Shown here: piece by piece, positions 7,499 to 16,811 of the stretch
Position numbering within the stretch: position 1 is the stretch's first letter
Layout: each line of letters starts with the position of its first letter
DNA from: Phycisphaeraceae bacterium
GTDB lineage: Bacteria > Planctomycetota > Phycisphaerae > Phycisphaerales > Phycisphaeraceae
DNA: 56,260 bases
Assembly (NCBI GenBank): GCA_002704825.1
Contig: PAIY01000081.1
Coordinates: 1-56,260 of the forward strand
Direction of reading: 5' to 3'
Notes under the pieces: generated by a model
Database searches by the model: none
What the model was told of the DNA's origin: nothing
The model's input: only the letters and a program-made list of their open reading frames with translations
Translations under genes and position numbers: made by a program

Positions 7499-8281
7499 AT
7501 GCCTTCTGAAACCAAATCGTATACGGTGTGTCATACATGCCCACATTGTTCGTCGGAACTTTACGATCGCATTCGTCCCAACAAGTCGATTTACTACACG
7601 TTGGACCGCGTCTGTCAGAAATGCAAAACGCGGTATACACCGCCAACCCCGCTCTGGGCGACGATGTTGTTTCTGATTTGCGGGATTGTATTTATCCTAG
7701 CGACAGCCCTGCCGTTGTTGTTTTCCGCGATTGCAGTCAACCCGATAGGCATCGGTATCAACGGCTTATTCATGGCGATGGGCATTCTGGCTACCTGTGA
7801 AGGCTTTGCGGGGCTTCGGCAGGACATCGCCTCACCCGGCACGTTACACGCCCCCTTGGTTGAACCGATCGCCCCTGGCAGTCTCATTCCCGTCAAGCCA
7901 CCACGCACACCCAAAGAAATCGCCAGCATCAAATGGCGGATGTCAGCGGCCTGCGCAAGTCTCGTGTTCTCCATCGCAATATTTGTTGTGGTCATAATGG
8001 AGGCTAAGGTATCTGAAGACATGGAGAAAGCCGCCATCATTGTGTTCCTGACCAATTCAGCCCTCTCTATCATTTTGATTTTTGGACTTGGTCGCAGGCT
8101 CTTTGGCATATCCATGGGGATTGCCATGTCCCTGCTTGGACTCTTTCCCCTGGTCAATTCCATCACGCTGATGGTGCTGATTGTCTCTGCGATTGTGATC
8201 TTGAACGATGAAACCAAAAAGCAAGCCAAACTCTCAGCCAACGAACCATTTGATTTGAGCACATTGCCAGTGATCGACTAA
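7499..8281 (+). CDS. Zinc-ribbon membrane protein of unknown function
   Basis: A 260-residue protein. Residues 11-42 hold CHTCPHC and CQKC, a probable zinc ribbon. Two membrane segments follow (about 52-75 and 80-100), then a Pro-rich linker (120-145), then about three more (residues 150-175, 183-203, 207-235). GGAG lies 6 nt before the ATG. Likely co-transcribed with the 6641 gene. Function unknown; similar layouts occur in planctomycete proteins that carry a cytosolic zinc ribbon before membrane helices. Confidence 0.65.
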   Translation: MPSETKSYTVCHTCPHCSSELYDRIRPNKSIYYTLDRVCQKCKTRYTPPTPLWATMLFLICGIVFILATALPLLFSAIAVNPIGIGINGLFMAMGILATCEGFAGLRQDIASPGTLHAPLVEPIAPGSLIPVKPPRTPKEIASIKWRMSAACASLVFSIAIFVVVIMEAKVSEDMEKAAIIVFLTNSALSIILIFGLGRRLFGISMGIAMSLLGLFPLVNSITLMVLIVSAIVILNDETKKQAKLSANEPFDLSTLPVID

Positions 8282-8372
8282 TGCTTCCCAATCAGGCAAA
8301 GTCAAAGATGCAAAGGCGACCGCGTTACAGCTCTGGAACGTGAGTCAAGCGTGTGTGAAGTGATGCTTCGGG

Positions 8373-9392
8373 TTACTCCGACACCGTCGTCGGATCAGGG
8401 CGGTAGAGTCTGGTTTCCAATGCCCAGATTTTTTCGGTGAAGTTGCCGCCGGCCTGTTCGTTTGGGTCGGTGCCTTCAGCTTGGTCATCATCACTGCGAC
8501 TGGTCGAAATCGCCATCTGCATTTTGGCGTCGAGGTCGTCGAGGTGCGAGATGAAAATCGCTTCGGGGGTTGAGGGGATTTTCAATGCGCCGAACTCCGG
8601 TTTGCCGTGGTGGGAGAGAATGATGTGTTCCAAGACCATGACAATGGGCGTGGGGACTTTCGTGCCATCGGCTTCGCATTGACGGATGTAGTCGTGGAGC
8701 ATGGTCAGGCCGCGGCCGATGTGTCCGACGAGTTGGCCTTCGTCGGTGTAGCCGAAGCCGGTTTGCCAGGTGAGTTCGCTGGTCTTACCCAGGTCATGCA
8801 GAAACAGGCCCATGAGGACGATGTCGCGGTTGAGTTGGGGGTAATGTTCGAGCATGCCGTCAGCAAGTTGCATGAGACTCAAGGTATGCTCAAGGAGTCC
8901 GCCGAGGTAGGCATGGTGCAGCGTCATGGCAGCGGGCGCGACGCGGAATTTTTCCATTAACGCTGCGTCAGCCATGTAGGTCTCTGCCAGGGCCTTGATC
9001 GCCGGATTCTCCAAACTCATCACCAACATATAAAGCTGGCTGAACATCTCCTCGACATCCCGATCGGTGGTCGGCAGGAGCATCGCCAGATCTTCCTGTG
9101 TCGGATTGATCGCAGCGATCTTCTGGATGATGACCTGCATCTCACCCTGATAAGGCTGCGTTTGACCTTCAAGCCAGACAAAGCCGTTGGTGGGCAGTTG
9201 GCTGAAAAGCTCTTCGGTGGCATTCCACATGCGACCGGGTGCGCGACCTGTTGCGTCCTGAAGCAGACACTTGAGGAACGGCTTGCCGGTGCGGGTCTGA
9301 CCGAGTTGACAGTTCTGGATCGCGTAGGTGCCATCAATGAACTGGTTGGGAGTAAACGATTTGATGTTGATATGTTGTGTCACGTCGGGCAT
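8373..9392 (-). CDS. OB-fold/HD-domain 3'-5' exoribonuclease, YhaM-like
   Basis: A 339-residue protein. Residues 1-95 form an OB-fold nucleic-acid-binding domain (GKPFLKCLLQDATGRAPGRMW). From about residue 140 an HD phosphohydrolase domain is seen: LHHAYLGGLLEHTLSLM, GLFLHDLGKTSEL with the HD pair, and LEHIILSHHG, the expected metal ligands. This OB+HD order is that of YhaM/CBF1-type 3'-5' exonucleases in RNA turnover and DNA processing. Start 9392 gives the usual N-terminus. It is divergent from the aquaporin gene; 247 bp separate them and I see no gene there. Confidence 0.82.
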   Translation of the reverse strand: MPDVTQHINIKSFTPNQFIDGTYAIQNCQLGQTRTGKPFLKCLLQDATGRAPGRMWNATEELFSQLPTNGFVWLEGQTQPYQGEMQVIIQKIAAINPTQEDLAMLLPTTDRDVEEMFSQLYMLVMSLENPAIKALAETYMADAALMEKFRVAPAAMTLHHAYLGGLLEHTLSLMQLADGMLEHYPQLNRDIVLMGLFLHDLGKTSELTWQTGFGYTDEGQLVGHIGRGLTMLHDYIRQCEADGTKVPTPIVMVLEHIILSHHGKPEFGALKIPSTPEAIFISHLDDLDAKMQMAISTSRSDDDQAEGTDPNEQAGGNFTEKIWALETRLYRPDPTTVSE

Positions 9393-9640
9393 GGTACCCC
9401 GGCAAAGGGTCACTGCCAAGTGATGACTGCGTGTTCTATGTTGGTCATGGTGCGCGTTGTGATCCCCCGCGTAGACACATCGCATCATGCCAGGCGCGTT
9501 CATTGGGCCGTTTGGTCTCAAAGGTCAATTATCGATTTTGTGTTAAAAATTCTCATTTCGCATTTTGTCGAAATAATCCCGCTATGATTCGTGTTGGTCC
9601 ATTGGGTATGTGATAACAATCTGGTTAAGAGTCACTGAAC

Positions 9641-10492
9641 ATGAAACAACCGCCTTTGTTTCGTCAATGTGTCGCTGAGTGTCTGGGCACATATATTCTG
9701 GTTTTCTTCGGGGTCGGATCGGTCCACGTGGCTGTGCTGACCGGGATGATTTCGGGTATCTGGCAGGTCGCGACGGTCTGGGCGGTTGCGATCGCCATGG
9801 CCATCTACACCTTTGGCAGCATCTCCGGCTCGCATATCAATCCTGCGATCACACTCGCCTTTGCCGTCTTTCGCGGCTTTGAATGGAAGAAAGTCCCAGG
9901 CTTCATCGCCAGTCAAGTGCTCGGTGCGATCCTTGCTGCAGCGACGTTGTACCTGCTCTTCAAACATTTGATCACCGATTTTGAAACCGCCAACGCCATC
10001 GCGCGCGGGCAGTCAGGCAGTGAACTCTCGGCCATGATCTATGGCGAATATTTCCCCAACCCGGCTGTGGCCAAGACAATGAACTGGACCGATGCAAGCG
10101 TTACCACGTTGCAGGCCTTCATGGGAGAACTCATCGGCACGGCGTTCCTGGCGTTCTTTGTCTTTGCTGTCACCGAACCGCGCAACGCCGGCGGGCCGGG
10201 CAAGTATCTGTTACCCGCATCCATCGGCCTGACGGTGGCCATGCTCATCTGCATCATCGCCCCGCTGTCTCAGGCAGGCTTTAATCCGGCACGTGACTTT
10301 GGACCGCGACTGGTCGCCTACTTTGCAGGTTGGGGGGACATTGCCATCCCCGGACCACGAGGTGGATTCTTCACCGTCTACATCCTCGCTCCCATCATCG
10401 GCAGTCTCATCGGCGCAGGCGTCTTCCAACACGTGATCCATCCGGCCTATCACACGCATGAAGAAGAACTCACCGATGTACATATTCAGTAG
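9641..10492 (+). CDS. glpF: Aquaglyceroporin (MIP family, GlpF-like)
   Basis: A 283-residue inner-membrane channel with six membrane helices. Both half-pore motifs are present: SGSHINPAIT (NPA at 67-69) and GFNPARDFGPR (NPA near 215, Arg218 and Asp219). The Asp after the second NPAR is the residue that marks glycerol facilitators rather than strict water channels, so passive glycerol/urea transport is likely. No glycerol kinase gene is adjacent. The gene converges on the PNPOx gene with only 8 nt between stop codons. Confidence 0.9.
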   Translation: MKQPPLFRQCVAECLGTYILVFFGVGSVHVAVLTGMISGIWQVATVWAVAIAMAIYTFGSISGSHINPAITLAFAVFRGFEWKKVPGFIASQVLGAILAAATLYLLFKHLITDFETANAIARGQSGSELSAMIYGEYFPNPAVAKTMNWTDASVTTLQAFMGELIGTAFLAFFVFAVTEPRNAGGPGKYLLPASIGLTVAMLICIIAPLSQAGFNPARDFGPRLVAYFAGWGDIAIPGPRGGFFTVYILAPIIGSLIGAGVFQHVIHPAYHTHEEELTDVHIQ

Positions 10493-10500
10493 TGTTGGTA

Positions 10501-11064
10501 CTAAAAATCAAGTCCCGGTAAGCCATCGAGACTGGTGATGTTTTTTCTGGCCTGATAGTCGGTAACACCTTCAGGCCCCTTCTTTTGAACCCACTCGGTC
10601 AAACGTGTGCGTTGGCCCTGATACTCATACAACGGGACACCAAAGCCACATGAATCATTGATCCGTTGCGCGGTCATGCAAATGATTGAGCGAACACCCG
10701 GAACGTGTTGCGGGTCCACTTCAAAATGTTGGAGCATGTTTTCAAACGCGTCATCATTCGGCAAGACCACGCGCCCTTTGCCATGGATGCGAAGAATGTT
10801 GGGTGAACCCTCAAACGCACAGAACATGACACAGACGCGTTTGTTCTCACGGATGTGCGCAATGGTCTCCACGCCCGAGCCGGTGAAGTCCAGGTAGGCC
10901 ACATTGCTGTCATCAAGAATGGCAAAGCTGCCAGCCAGTCCCTTGGGAGAGATGTTGATATGCCCGTCGTCCCCGCCGACCATGGGCGCAGTGCCGACAA
11001 AGAACATGTGCTGACTGAGAATAAACTCGCGTTGCCTGGCAGTGAGTTTGGGGGTCGTGGACAT
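10501..11064 (-). CDS. Pyridoxamine 5'-phosphate oxidase-family protein
   Basis: A 187-residue split-barrel flavin-binding protein. MFFVGTAPMVGGDDGHINISPKG and NVAYLDFTGSGVETIAHIREN match the FMN/substrate region of the PNPOx-like family. The family includes F420- and FMN-dependent reductases and proteins of unknown role; it is not pdxH itself. The start at 11064 is preferred because upstream in-frame sequence runs into an 85-bp repeat. Confidence 0.8.
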   Translation of the reverse strand: MSTTPKLTARQREFILSQHMFFVGTAPMVGGDDGHINISPKGLAGSFAILDDSNVAYLDFTGSGVETIAHIRENKRVCVMFCAFEGSPNILRIHGKGRVVLPNDDAFENMLQHFEVDPQHVPGVRSIICMTAQRINDSCGFGVPLYEYQGQRTRLTEWVQKKGPEGVTDYQARKNITSLDGLPGLDF

Positions 11065-11148
11065 GTGTTGGATTCCTTGTGTTTCAAAGCGTGCGTTTGC
11101 GTTTATAGCGTACTTCAAACAACGATAGTCAATGCATCCATTCATTCT

Positions 11149-11232
11149 GTCATTCCCGCGAAGGCGGGAATCCAGTGGCATTCTGTGCGCCTTTGCAGGT
11201 TCCACTGGACTCCCGCCTGCGCGGGAGTGACG
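11149..11232. repeat. 85-bp double-hairpin repeat, copy B
   Basis: Complete copy, starting GTCATTCCCGCG and ending GCGGGAGTGACG, close to copies A and F. It lies in the 326-bp gap upstream of the PNPOx-like gene, which otherwise holds only the terminator at 11304-11342. Confidence 0.9.
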
Positions 11233-11303
11233 AAGGTGGAGATTTATTGTTTAAACGACTTAGTGTATGCACTCAACACACGAAGGTACTGTTTGATTCC
11301 AAT

Positions 11304-11342
11304 AAAAAAGCAAACCAGTGCGGGGTGGACACTGGTTTGCTT
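11304..11342 (-). terminator. Rho-independent terminator of the exported repeat-protein gene
   Basis: Thirteen-bp stem AAGCAAACCAGTG / CACTGGTTTGCTT with a 9-nt loop; on the minus strand it is followed by a T-run (A-run at 11304-11309). It ends the 11391-12143 transcript. Confidence 0.85.
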
Positions 11343-11390
11343 AAGAATAGGGTTGGCAGCAAAATGCCAACGGGAGAATTTACATTGAGA

Positions 11391-12143
11391 TTATTCGGTC
11401 AAATCGGTATGCGTTGATGCGGCCATAGGCTCAGGGCGTGGCGGGCGCTGGTTGGGGCCTTCGGGGCGATACTTGTCCATCACCGCATCGAGTTTTTCAG
11501 GATCAACACCCAACGCTTCGGAGAGCACCTGGCGATTACGTTTGCGCTGAGCATCGGTCGGCTCCTCGCCACGCGGGGCAGGCATCACCTTCATGAAAGC
11601 TTCACGGAATTGCTCTGCCGTCACACCCAATTCCTTTGCAACCGCTTCCACAGGTCGTCCGTGATCACGATCATCACCATGCTGCAGGGGCTGACCTTGC
11701 TCAGTGTCCGGCCGTTGATTCATCCGATCACGACGCGGGGACATCGGCCCACCGGGTCGGAATTTACGCATCGCCTTGACGACGGTGTCTTCATCCAGAC
11801 CAAATGTCTTGGCAATGACTTTGTGATTGTTCTGTTTGATTGCTTCGGCTTCGTCATGCCGCATTGATGGACGTGGGTGTTCGAGATTTCGGAACACTTC
11901 ATCAAACTTGGCAACGTCAACGCCCAACTCGTTGGCAAGGCCTTCGGTGAGTTGCTGCGGGGACAAGTGGTGACGCCTGACATCGCTCAGCGGCCCGTTA
12001 AGTCCATCACGTTCACAGGCAGCAGGTTTGTATTGAGCTTGCTGCTGTTGCTGTTCCTGATCTGCTTGAGCGCCCATACTCAGAATAATGCCGAGCATGA
12101 GAAATTGGACAATGATAATGCCGGGGATGATGGGGTTTTTCAT
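11391..12143 (-). CDS. Exported protein with four helical 'LGV' repeats, function unknown
   Basis: A 250-residue protein with a signal peptide (about residues 1-27, ending in GAQA-D). The mature part has four related units of about 28 residues: LTEGLANELGVDVAKFDEVF, HKVIAKTFGLDEDTVVKAMR, VEAVAKELGVTAEQFREAF and NRQVLSEALGVDPEKLDAVM. Each is a helix-turn-helix with a LGV/D turn, followed by a Pro/Arg-rich link (PRP, RPGGP, PAPRG, RPEGP). The linkers are charged and low in complexity. Similar calcium-free helical repeats occur in exported proteins of several bacteria, but I recognise no named family. AGGAAG precedes the ATG; it lies 119 nt behind the oxidoreductase gene. Confidence 0.7.
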   Translation of the reverse strand: MKNPIIPGIIIVQFLMLGIILSMGAQADQEQQQQQAQYKPAACERDGLNGPLSDVRRHHLSPQQLTEGLANELGVDVAKFDEVFRNLEHPRPSMRHDEAEAIKQNNHKVIAKTFGLDEDTVVKAMRKFRPGGPMSPRRDRMNQRPDTEQGQPLQHGDDRDHGRPVEAVAKELGVTAEQFREAFMKVMPAPRGEEPTDAQRKRNRQVLSEALGVDPEKLDAVMDKYRPEGPNQRPPRPEPMAASTHTDLTE

Positions 12144-12262
12144 GAGGTGCTTCCTTGCAAATCGCCGTATTGCAGGTGTCGCGGTCGGTTCGTGTAAAAC
12201 GACCCATCGGCAAAGTTATTGCCTGACATCTCAAAAAAATCCACTTTTCGCGTAAAATTACG

Positions 12263-13276
12263 CTATTTCACGACTTTTGCAGGCACTTTTACCGGCAAAC
12301 CGGATTCGGCGGACGCATAGATCGCATCCATGAGTTGGCTTTGAATGATGCCGTTGCGCGGACTGGTGCGCGGCTGCGTCTTACCCTGGATGGTATCAAT
12401 AAAGTTATGGGTTGGGGTGAGATGCCCCATGTCATCGGTGATCGGCGGGTACTTGATTTCCTTGCCGTCCTTGAACATTTTAAGCCATGTCCCAGCCCAG
12501 CCATCAATGTCGATGCGACCACGTTCGAACATAAATGTCAGCGGGCCGGCATGACTGTGACTGTTGCCGTTGACGGCAATGCTGGCCATCACACCATTGA
12601 CAAACTTGATCACAAACACACTGTTGATATCCACCGGCGTGTCGTGATTGTCCACCATCGCAAAGACCGTATCGACATCACTCTCAACCGACCAGCAGAG
12701 ACTGTTGAGTAAATGGGCGCCAGAGTCATACGCCATCCCTCCACCGGCCAGTTCAGGAACCTGACGCCAAAGACCGATCGTCAGTTCACGCCAGTTTTGG
12801 GTGATGTGACCGTTGACCATTTCAAGCTTGCCAAGCACCCCGGATGCGATGACAGACTTAAGAAACGCGAACTCCGGCGAGCAGGGACTGTTGTACCCGA
12901 CCACGAGAATCTTGCCTGACGCTTTGACTTTTTCATCCAACGCATAGGCTTGATCCAGATTGGTGACCATCGGTTTTTCAAGATACACATGACAACCCGC
13001 TTCCAAAGCCTGGCATGCATGCTCAAAGTGCAGTGTATGCGGCGTGGCAATGAACACCGCATCCGGCTTGGCCTGGGCGTACATCGTAGCTGCATCCGTA
13101 AACACCGCAGGTTTCTCAGCAACATCCTTGAGATTGGTATCAATGAATTTGTTGACCTGCTCGATGGTTACATCACACAGTGCCACCAACTGAGCATTGT
13201 CAATCTCCTGGATCCGCAAGGCATGATTGCGCATGTATCCGCCGCAACCCAGAAATGCGATTTTGACTGTGGACAT
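12263..13276 (-). CDS. Gfo/Idh/MocA family oxidoreductase
   Basis: A 337-residue NAD(P)-dependent sugar/inositol dehydrogenase-type protein. KIAFLGCGGYMRNHALRIQE is the Rossmann nucleotide loop, DAVFIATPHTLHFEHACQAL and HVYLEKPMVTN contain the family EKP motif (Lys in the active site), and the C-terminal half is the alpha/beta substrate domain with GGGMAYDSGAHLLNSLCW supplying the conserved DxxxH. The family oxidises or rearranges sugars and is expanded in planctomycetes. Substrate unknown. Start 13276 has AGAGGATC upstream. Confidence 0.88.
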   Translation of the reverse strand: MSTVKIAFLGCGGYMRNHALRIQEIDNAQLVALCDVTIEQVNKFIDTNLKDVAEKPAVFTDAATMYAQAKPDAVFIATPHTLHFEHACQALEAGCHVYLEKPMVTNLDQAYALDEKVKASGKILVVGYNSPCSPEFAFLKSVIASGVLGKLEMVNGHITQNWRELTIGLWRQVPELAGGGMAYDSGAHLLNSLCWSVESDVDTVFAMVDNHDTPVDINSVFVIKFVNGVMASIAVNGNSHSHAGPLTFMFERGRIDIDGWAGTWLKMFKDGKEIKYPPITDDMGHLTPTHNFIDTIQGKTQPRTSPRNGIIQSQLMDAIYASAESGLPVKVPAKVVK

Positions 13277-13420
13277 GATCGTGATCCTCTTTCGTGTGTC
13301 TTGAGTTGCAACCGATTATGTCAACATGCCAAGGCAAAATACAAGGCATTTTCGCGCGCGGAGTGATGATTTTCTGACATCGACAGCATGAGGCATAGTA
13401 AAAGTGAATTCAAGTCAACA

Positions 13421-14518
13421 TCACGTAGGTAAACCCAATGATTCACGCAGTGTGGCCATGATCAACCCACCCTGATGATCCGGGCTGAATAGATTGTGTG
13501 TCATGCCCACGGCAAGCTTGCATGACTTGTCGGCATAGCCCTGTGATCCGCCATGACCATCATGCCCGAACGTCGGATACACATTGCCCGAAGGCAGGTT
13601 GTCTTTTTCAAGGATGTAACCCAAGCCAAAATTCTGACCTTCCACCTTTGGAAACGATGGCGTGGTAACCAACGCGACAGACGCATCATCAAGTAACTGC
13701 ACACCATCCACGCCGCCGGGAAGCAGTGACGCGTAATGCCGGGCAATGGCATGGGCATTCATGATCCCACCTGATCCGGGACTGCATGACCTGCGTGGCG
13801 CGGACTGATTCATCATCGCATACAGCGGCTGCGTCCAACCGGGAATGGCCTGCGGCGTAGAAGAATCCGTATCCGGCGGACCATCGGGATAAATGTGCAT
13901 CAACGTTGCAACGCGATCTTCCACCGCATCGGGAATCCCCATAAACAAGTCATTTTCCAACCCCAGCGGCATAGCGATGTCCTCGCGTAACATCTGAGGC
14001 ACGGACCGACCATCCACACGACGCATCACTTCGCCAAGCAAAAAGCCATACGTGATCGCGTGATAATCCTTACCCGTCCCCGGCGCGTACGCAGGCTTGT
14101 CTTTGGCGATGGCATCAATCATCGCATCCCAATCACAAAACCGATCAACATCCAAGCCCATGGGCATGTTGTGCATCCCCGAGACGTGACCCATCACATG
14201 CTTGATGGTGATGTTTTTCTTTTCCTCACCGCCTTGTAAAAACTCCGGCCAGACTTCACAGATCGGTGTTTCATACGTGAGTTCACACCGCGCAATGAGT
14301 CGATGCATTAATGTTGCGGTGAAACCTTTACTGATGGAAAACACCGGGAAAAGTGTGTCTTGGGTGACCGGCGCGCGCGTCTTGTCATCCATGATGCCCA
14401 TGGCAAGATCGACGACACATTGCCCATCAAGATATGCAACGAGTTGAACACCCCATTCACTGCCATCGTCGATGAGCTTGCCAATGAGGTCGGTGAGTTT
14501 GTGTTGTGCGTCGGACAT
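13421..14518 (-). CDS. Beta-lactamase-related serine hydrolase (EstB-like)
   Basis: A 365-residue protein of the class C beta-lactamase / family VIII esterase fold. Catalytic SxxK is S61-I-S-K64 in FPVFSISKGFTATLMHRL. The usual YxN is Y152-H-A, as often seen in family VIII esterases rather than true beta-lactamases. FGHDGHGGSQGYAD near the C-terminus sits where the KTG-like motif lies. No signal peptide, so a cytoplasmic esterase or amidase is likely. The stop-to-start distance from the beta-helix gene upstream is 12 nt, indicating an operon. Confidence 0.85.
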   Translation of the reverse strand: MSDAQHKLTDLIGKLIDDGSEWGVQLVAYLDGQCVVDLAMGIMDDKTRAPVTQDTLFPVFSISKGFTATLMHRLIARCELTYETPICEVWPEFLQGGEEKKNITIKHVMGHVSGMHNMPMGLDVDRFCDWDAMIDAIAKDKPAYAPGTGKDYHAITYGFLLGEVMRRVDGRSVPQMLREDIAMPLGLENDLFMGIPDAVEDRVATLMHIYPDGPPDTDSSTPQAIPGWTQPLYAMMNQSAPRRSCSPGSGGIMNAHAIARHYASLLPGGVDGVQLLDDASVALVTTPSFPKVEGQNFGLGYILEKDNLPSGNVYPTFGHDGHGGSQGYADKSCKLAVGMTHNLFSPDHQGGLIMATLRESLGLPT

Positions 14519-14530
14519 GATGTTCTGTGA

Positions 14531-15322
14531 TTACTCCGGAATGTTGATTTCTTTGCCTGGGTTTTCTTTAGGCATTTCTTTGAGTGGATCGCGGAACTGT
14601 TTGTAGACGTTCTGGAACTCAGTCGTATCCCAATAGCCCTTGCCGGTTTGGATGACCTGGTTGCCCTGCATGCGAACATGGCGACATCCTGAAGCGTTGT
14701 AGGTTTGGCCGTTGTTCTCAAAAAGATTATTGAACACATCAACATCCCTGCAACCTGAGAGCGTGATGGCAGAAAACGTGTTGTGATGCAGATGACACTG
14801 GAAAACCAGCAGGTTTCGCGTCTTGGATGCAGCGATCCCCACCGCGCCGCAGCCATTGATCTGCGTCCCCATGAACCGGATATTTTTGGTGTTGATGACG
14901 GAGAAAACCGGGCCATCACATTGGTATTCGCCAAGCGGTTCGAGATGCTGAAAGTGGCCGTCGATGATGTTGATGTTTTCAGAGTCCTTGATGATGAAGA
15001 CCGGTGCCATCAGATCACGTGTCTGAAAATGCACGCCTTTACAAAGCAATGTCAGGTCGGACTTCTTTTCCATCTTCAATGGAATATCCATCACGTACAC
15101 CCCCGGCGGGATGCGAAGCACATCACCGTCATGGGCATGATCGATCATGGCCTGAATCCGCTGGCCTTCAAGGATCACCGGCTTGGCAGCCTGGGGTTTT
15201 TCGTCCGTCTTCGGAGTAGTAAGCAGTGCGTCACGGCCTGTGGAAGCTGCGTTGATGCTGAACACCAAAAACACATTCGCCAGGAGTCCAATGAGCGTCG
15301 GGCACAATCGGTGTGTTTTCAT
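14531..15322 (-). CDS. Exported right-handed beta-helix protein
   Basis: A 263-residue protein with a signal peptide (about 1-25, FLVFSINAAS). From residue 55 there are consecutive short coils, IDHAHDGDVLRIPPGVYVMD, ENINIIDGHFQHL, KNIRFMGTQINGCGAVGIA, FQCHLHHNTFSAITLSGCRDV and NNLFENNGQTYNASGCRHV, the pattern of a parallel beta-helix (pectate-lyase/NosD-like). It probably binds or cleaves a polysaccharide in the periplasm or outside the cell. No catalytic residues can be assigned. Located between murC (25 nt away) and the serine hydrolase gene, all on the minus strand. Confidence 0.72.
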   Translation of the reverse strand: MKTHRLCPTLIGLLANVFLVFSINAASTGRDALLTTPKTDEKPQAAKPVILEGQRIQAMIDHAHDGDVLRIPPGVYVMDIPLKMEKKSDLTLLCKGVHFQTRDLMAPVFIIKDSENINIIDGHFQHLEPLGEYQCDGPVFSVINTKNIRFMGTQINGCGAVGIAASKTRNLLVFQCHLHHNTFSAITLSGCRDVDVFNNLFENNGQTYNASGCRHVRMQGNQVIQTGKGYWDTTEFQNVYKQFRDPLKEMPKENPGKEINIPE

Positions 15323-15347
15323 GTTGCATCTCGTAAGGGTAACAGGA

Positions 15348-16739
15348 TCACTTATTCATCAACGCATGCGAAACCTTCCACACCGGGCCTGCGCCCATGG
15401 TGACGATCAGGTCACCGTCGCGGGCAATCCAGGCAAGGTGGTCGGTAATTTTCTCGAATGGATCAAGCTGGCTGGCGTCGATGTTTCGTTTGGTCAATCG
15501 CTCGACGAGATCGCGACTACTCACCGACTGACGCTCGGCTTCCGAATCACGCACAAAGTAAATCTCCGGCACGATCACCATGTCTGCAGCAGAAAAACTC
15601 GTCGCAAACTGGTCAAGCAAAAAGCGGGTCCGGCTGTGCTGATGCGGCTGAAACACGCAGATCAATCGCTTGGGTTGGTAGTGACGTTTAAGCGCCCGAA
15701 GCGTGGTATCAATCTCGGTGGGATGATGGCCATAGTCGTCAATGACTTTAACCCTGCCACTTTCAAGCTTCACATCACCGAGCACCTGCATGCGTCGATC
15801 CAGCCCCCGGAAACTCTCGATGGCTGAGACAAGCTGCGACCATGCAGCACCGCGCTGATGCGCAAGCACCATCGCAACGGCAGCGTTGTAGGCCATGTGT
15901 TCACCGGGCATGGGATTCTGCCATTGGGCGACGGGCGAGCCATGCTCCTTGAGGACGACGGATGAACCGTTGACCAGAACCTGCCAATCTGCAAGCGGTG
16001 CAAAACCGATGGTCTGGACATCACAATCCAAACCCGCAGCGATGCGCGTGCGGACATCGTGATGAATCAGCAGGCTGCCATGCTCGGGGAGTTTGCGAGC
16101 AAAGACGTGGAAGGCGTCAATGATGTCATCGAGGTTTTTGTAGATATCCAGGTGATCTTCCTCGACATTGAGGACGGCAGCATGGGTCGGGTGGAAATGA
16201 TGGAATGATCGGTCAAATTCACAGGCTTCGGCAACGAGCATGTCGGACTTGCCGACGCGCGATCCGCCACCGATCTGCGAACAGGTCGCCCCGACGATGA
16301 AGCTCGGATCAAGCTCGGATTGGATAAGCAGGTGACAGAGCATGCTGGTGGTGGTGCTCTTGCCATGCGTGCCTGCGATGGCGATCCCGGCGTGACCGAT
16401 CATCAGACGCCCGAGTAATTGGGCATACTTGATCACCGGCAAGTTGCGGCGGGAAGCTTCGCGGACTTCGGGATGATCGGACTTGATCGCAGCGGAGATC
16501 ACGAGCATATCACAGTCGGCAGGGACACTTTCAGCGGTCTGCTGAAGCACGACGGGGATGCCGTCGGCGATAAGGGCCCGGGTGACATCCGTATCGGTCA
16601 TGTCACTGCCGGTGCAGTGGGCGCCGCGGCCTCGGACGATTCGAGCCAAACCCGACATGCCACACCCACCGATCCCCACGAAGTGCAGGTGTTGGCCAGC
16701 CAGTTCCATGACTTGTTGATCTGAAGAAATTTCACTCAT
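15348..16739 (-). CDS. murC: UDP-N-acetylmuramate--L-alanine ligase
   Basis: A 463-residue Mur ligase, the enzyme that adds L-Ala to UDP-MurNAc with ATP in peptidoglycan precursor synthesis. HLHFVGIGGCGMSGLARI is the UDP-binding Rossmann start, GIAIAGTHGKSTTTSML (about 119-135) is the P-loop with the catalytic Lys, and VIDDYGHHPTEI is the MurC-specific motif at the domain boundary. C-terminal domain includes CVFQPHQHSRT. Start 16739 gives the standard N-terminus. It is separate from other mur genes. It suggests a peptidoglycan wall. Confidence 0.95.
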   Translation of the reverse strand: MSEISSDQQVMELAGQHLHFVGIGGCGMSGLARIVRGRGAHCTGSDMTDTDVTRALIADGIPVVLQQTAESVPADCDMLVISAAIKSDHPEVREASRRNLPVIKYAQLLGRLMIGHAGIAIAGTHGKSTTTSMLCHLLIQSELDPSFIVGATCSQIGGGSRVGKSDMLVAEACEFDRSFHHFHPTHAAVLNVEEDHLDIYKNLDDIIDAFHVFARKLPEHGSLLIHHDVRTRIAAGLDCDVQTIGFAPLADWQVLVNGSSVVLKEHGSPVAQWQNPMPGEHMAYNAAVAMVLAHQRGAAWSQLVSAIESFRGLDRRMQVLGDVKLESGRVKVIDDYGHHPTEIDTTLRALKRHYQPKRLICVFQPHQHSRTRFLLDQFATSFSAADMVIVPEIYFVRDSEAERQSVSSRDLVERLTKRNIDASQLDPFEKITDHLAWIARDGDLIVTMGAGPVWKVSHALMNK

Positions 16740-16811
16740 TTGGGAAATTGTAACCGGATTTGGACAAACAAATGCGCACATCGCAAACCATTTACGTACA
16801 ATGGCCCGATC

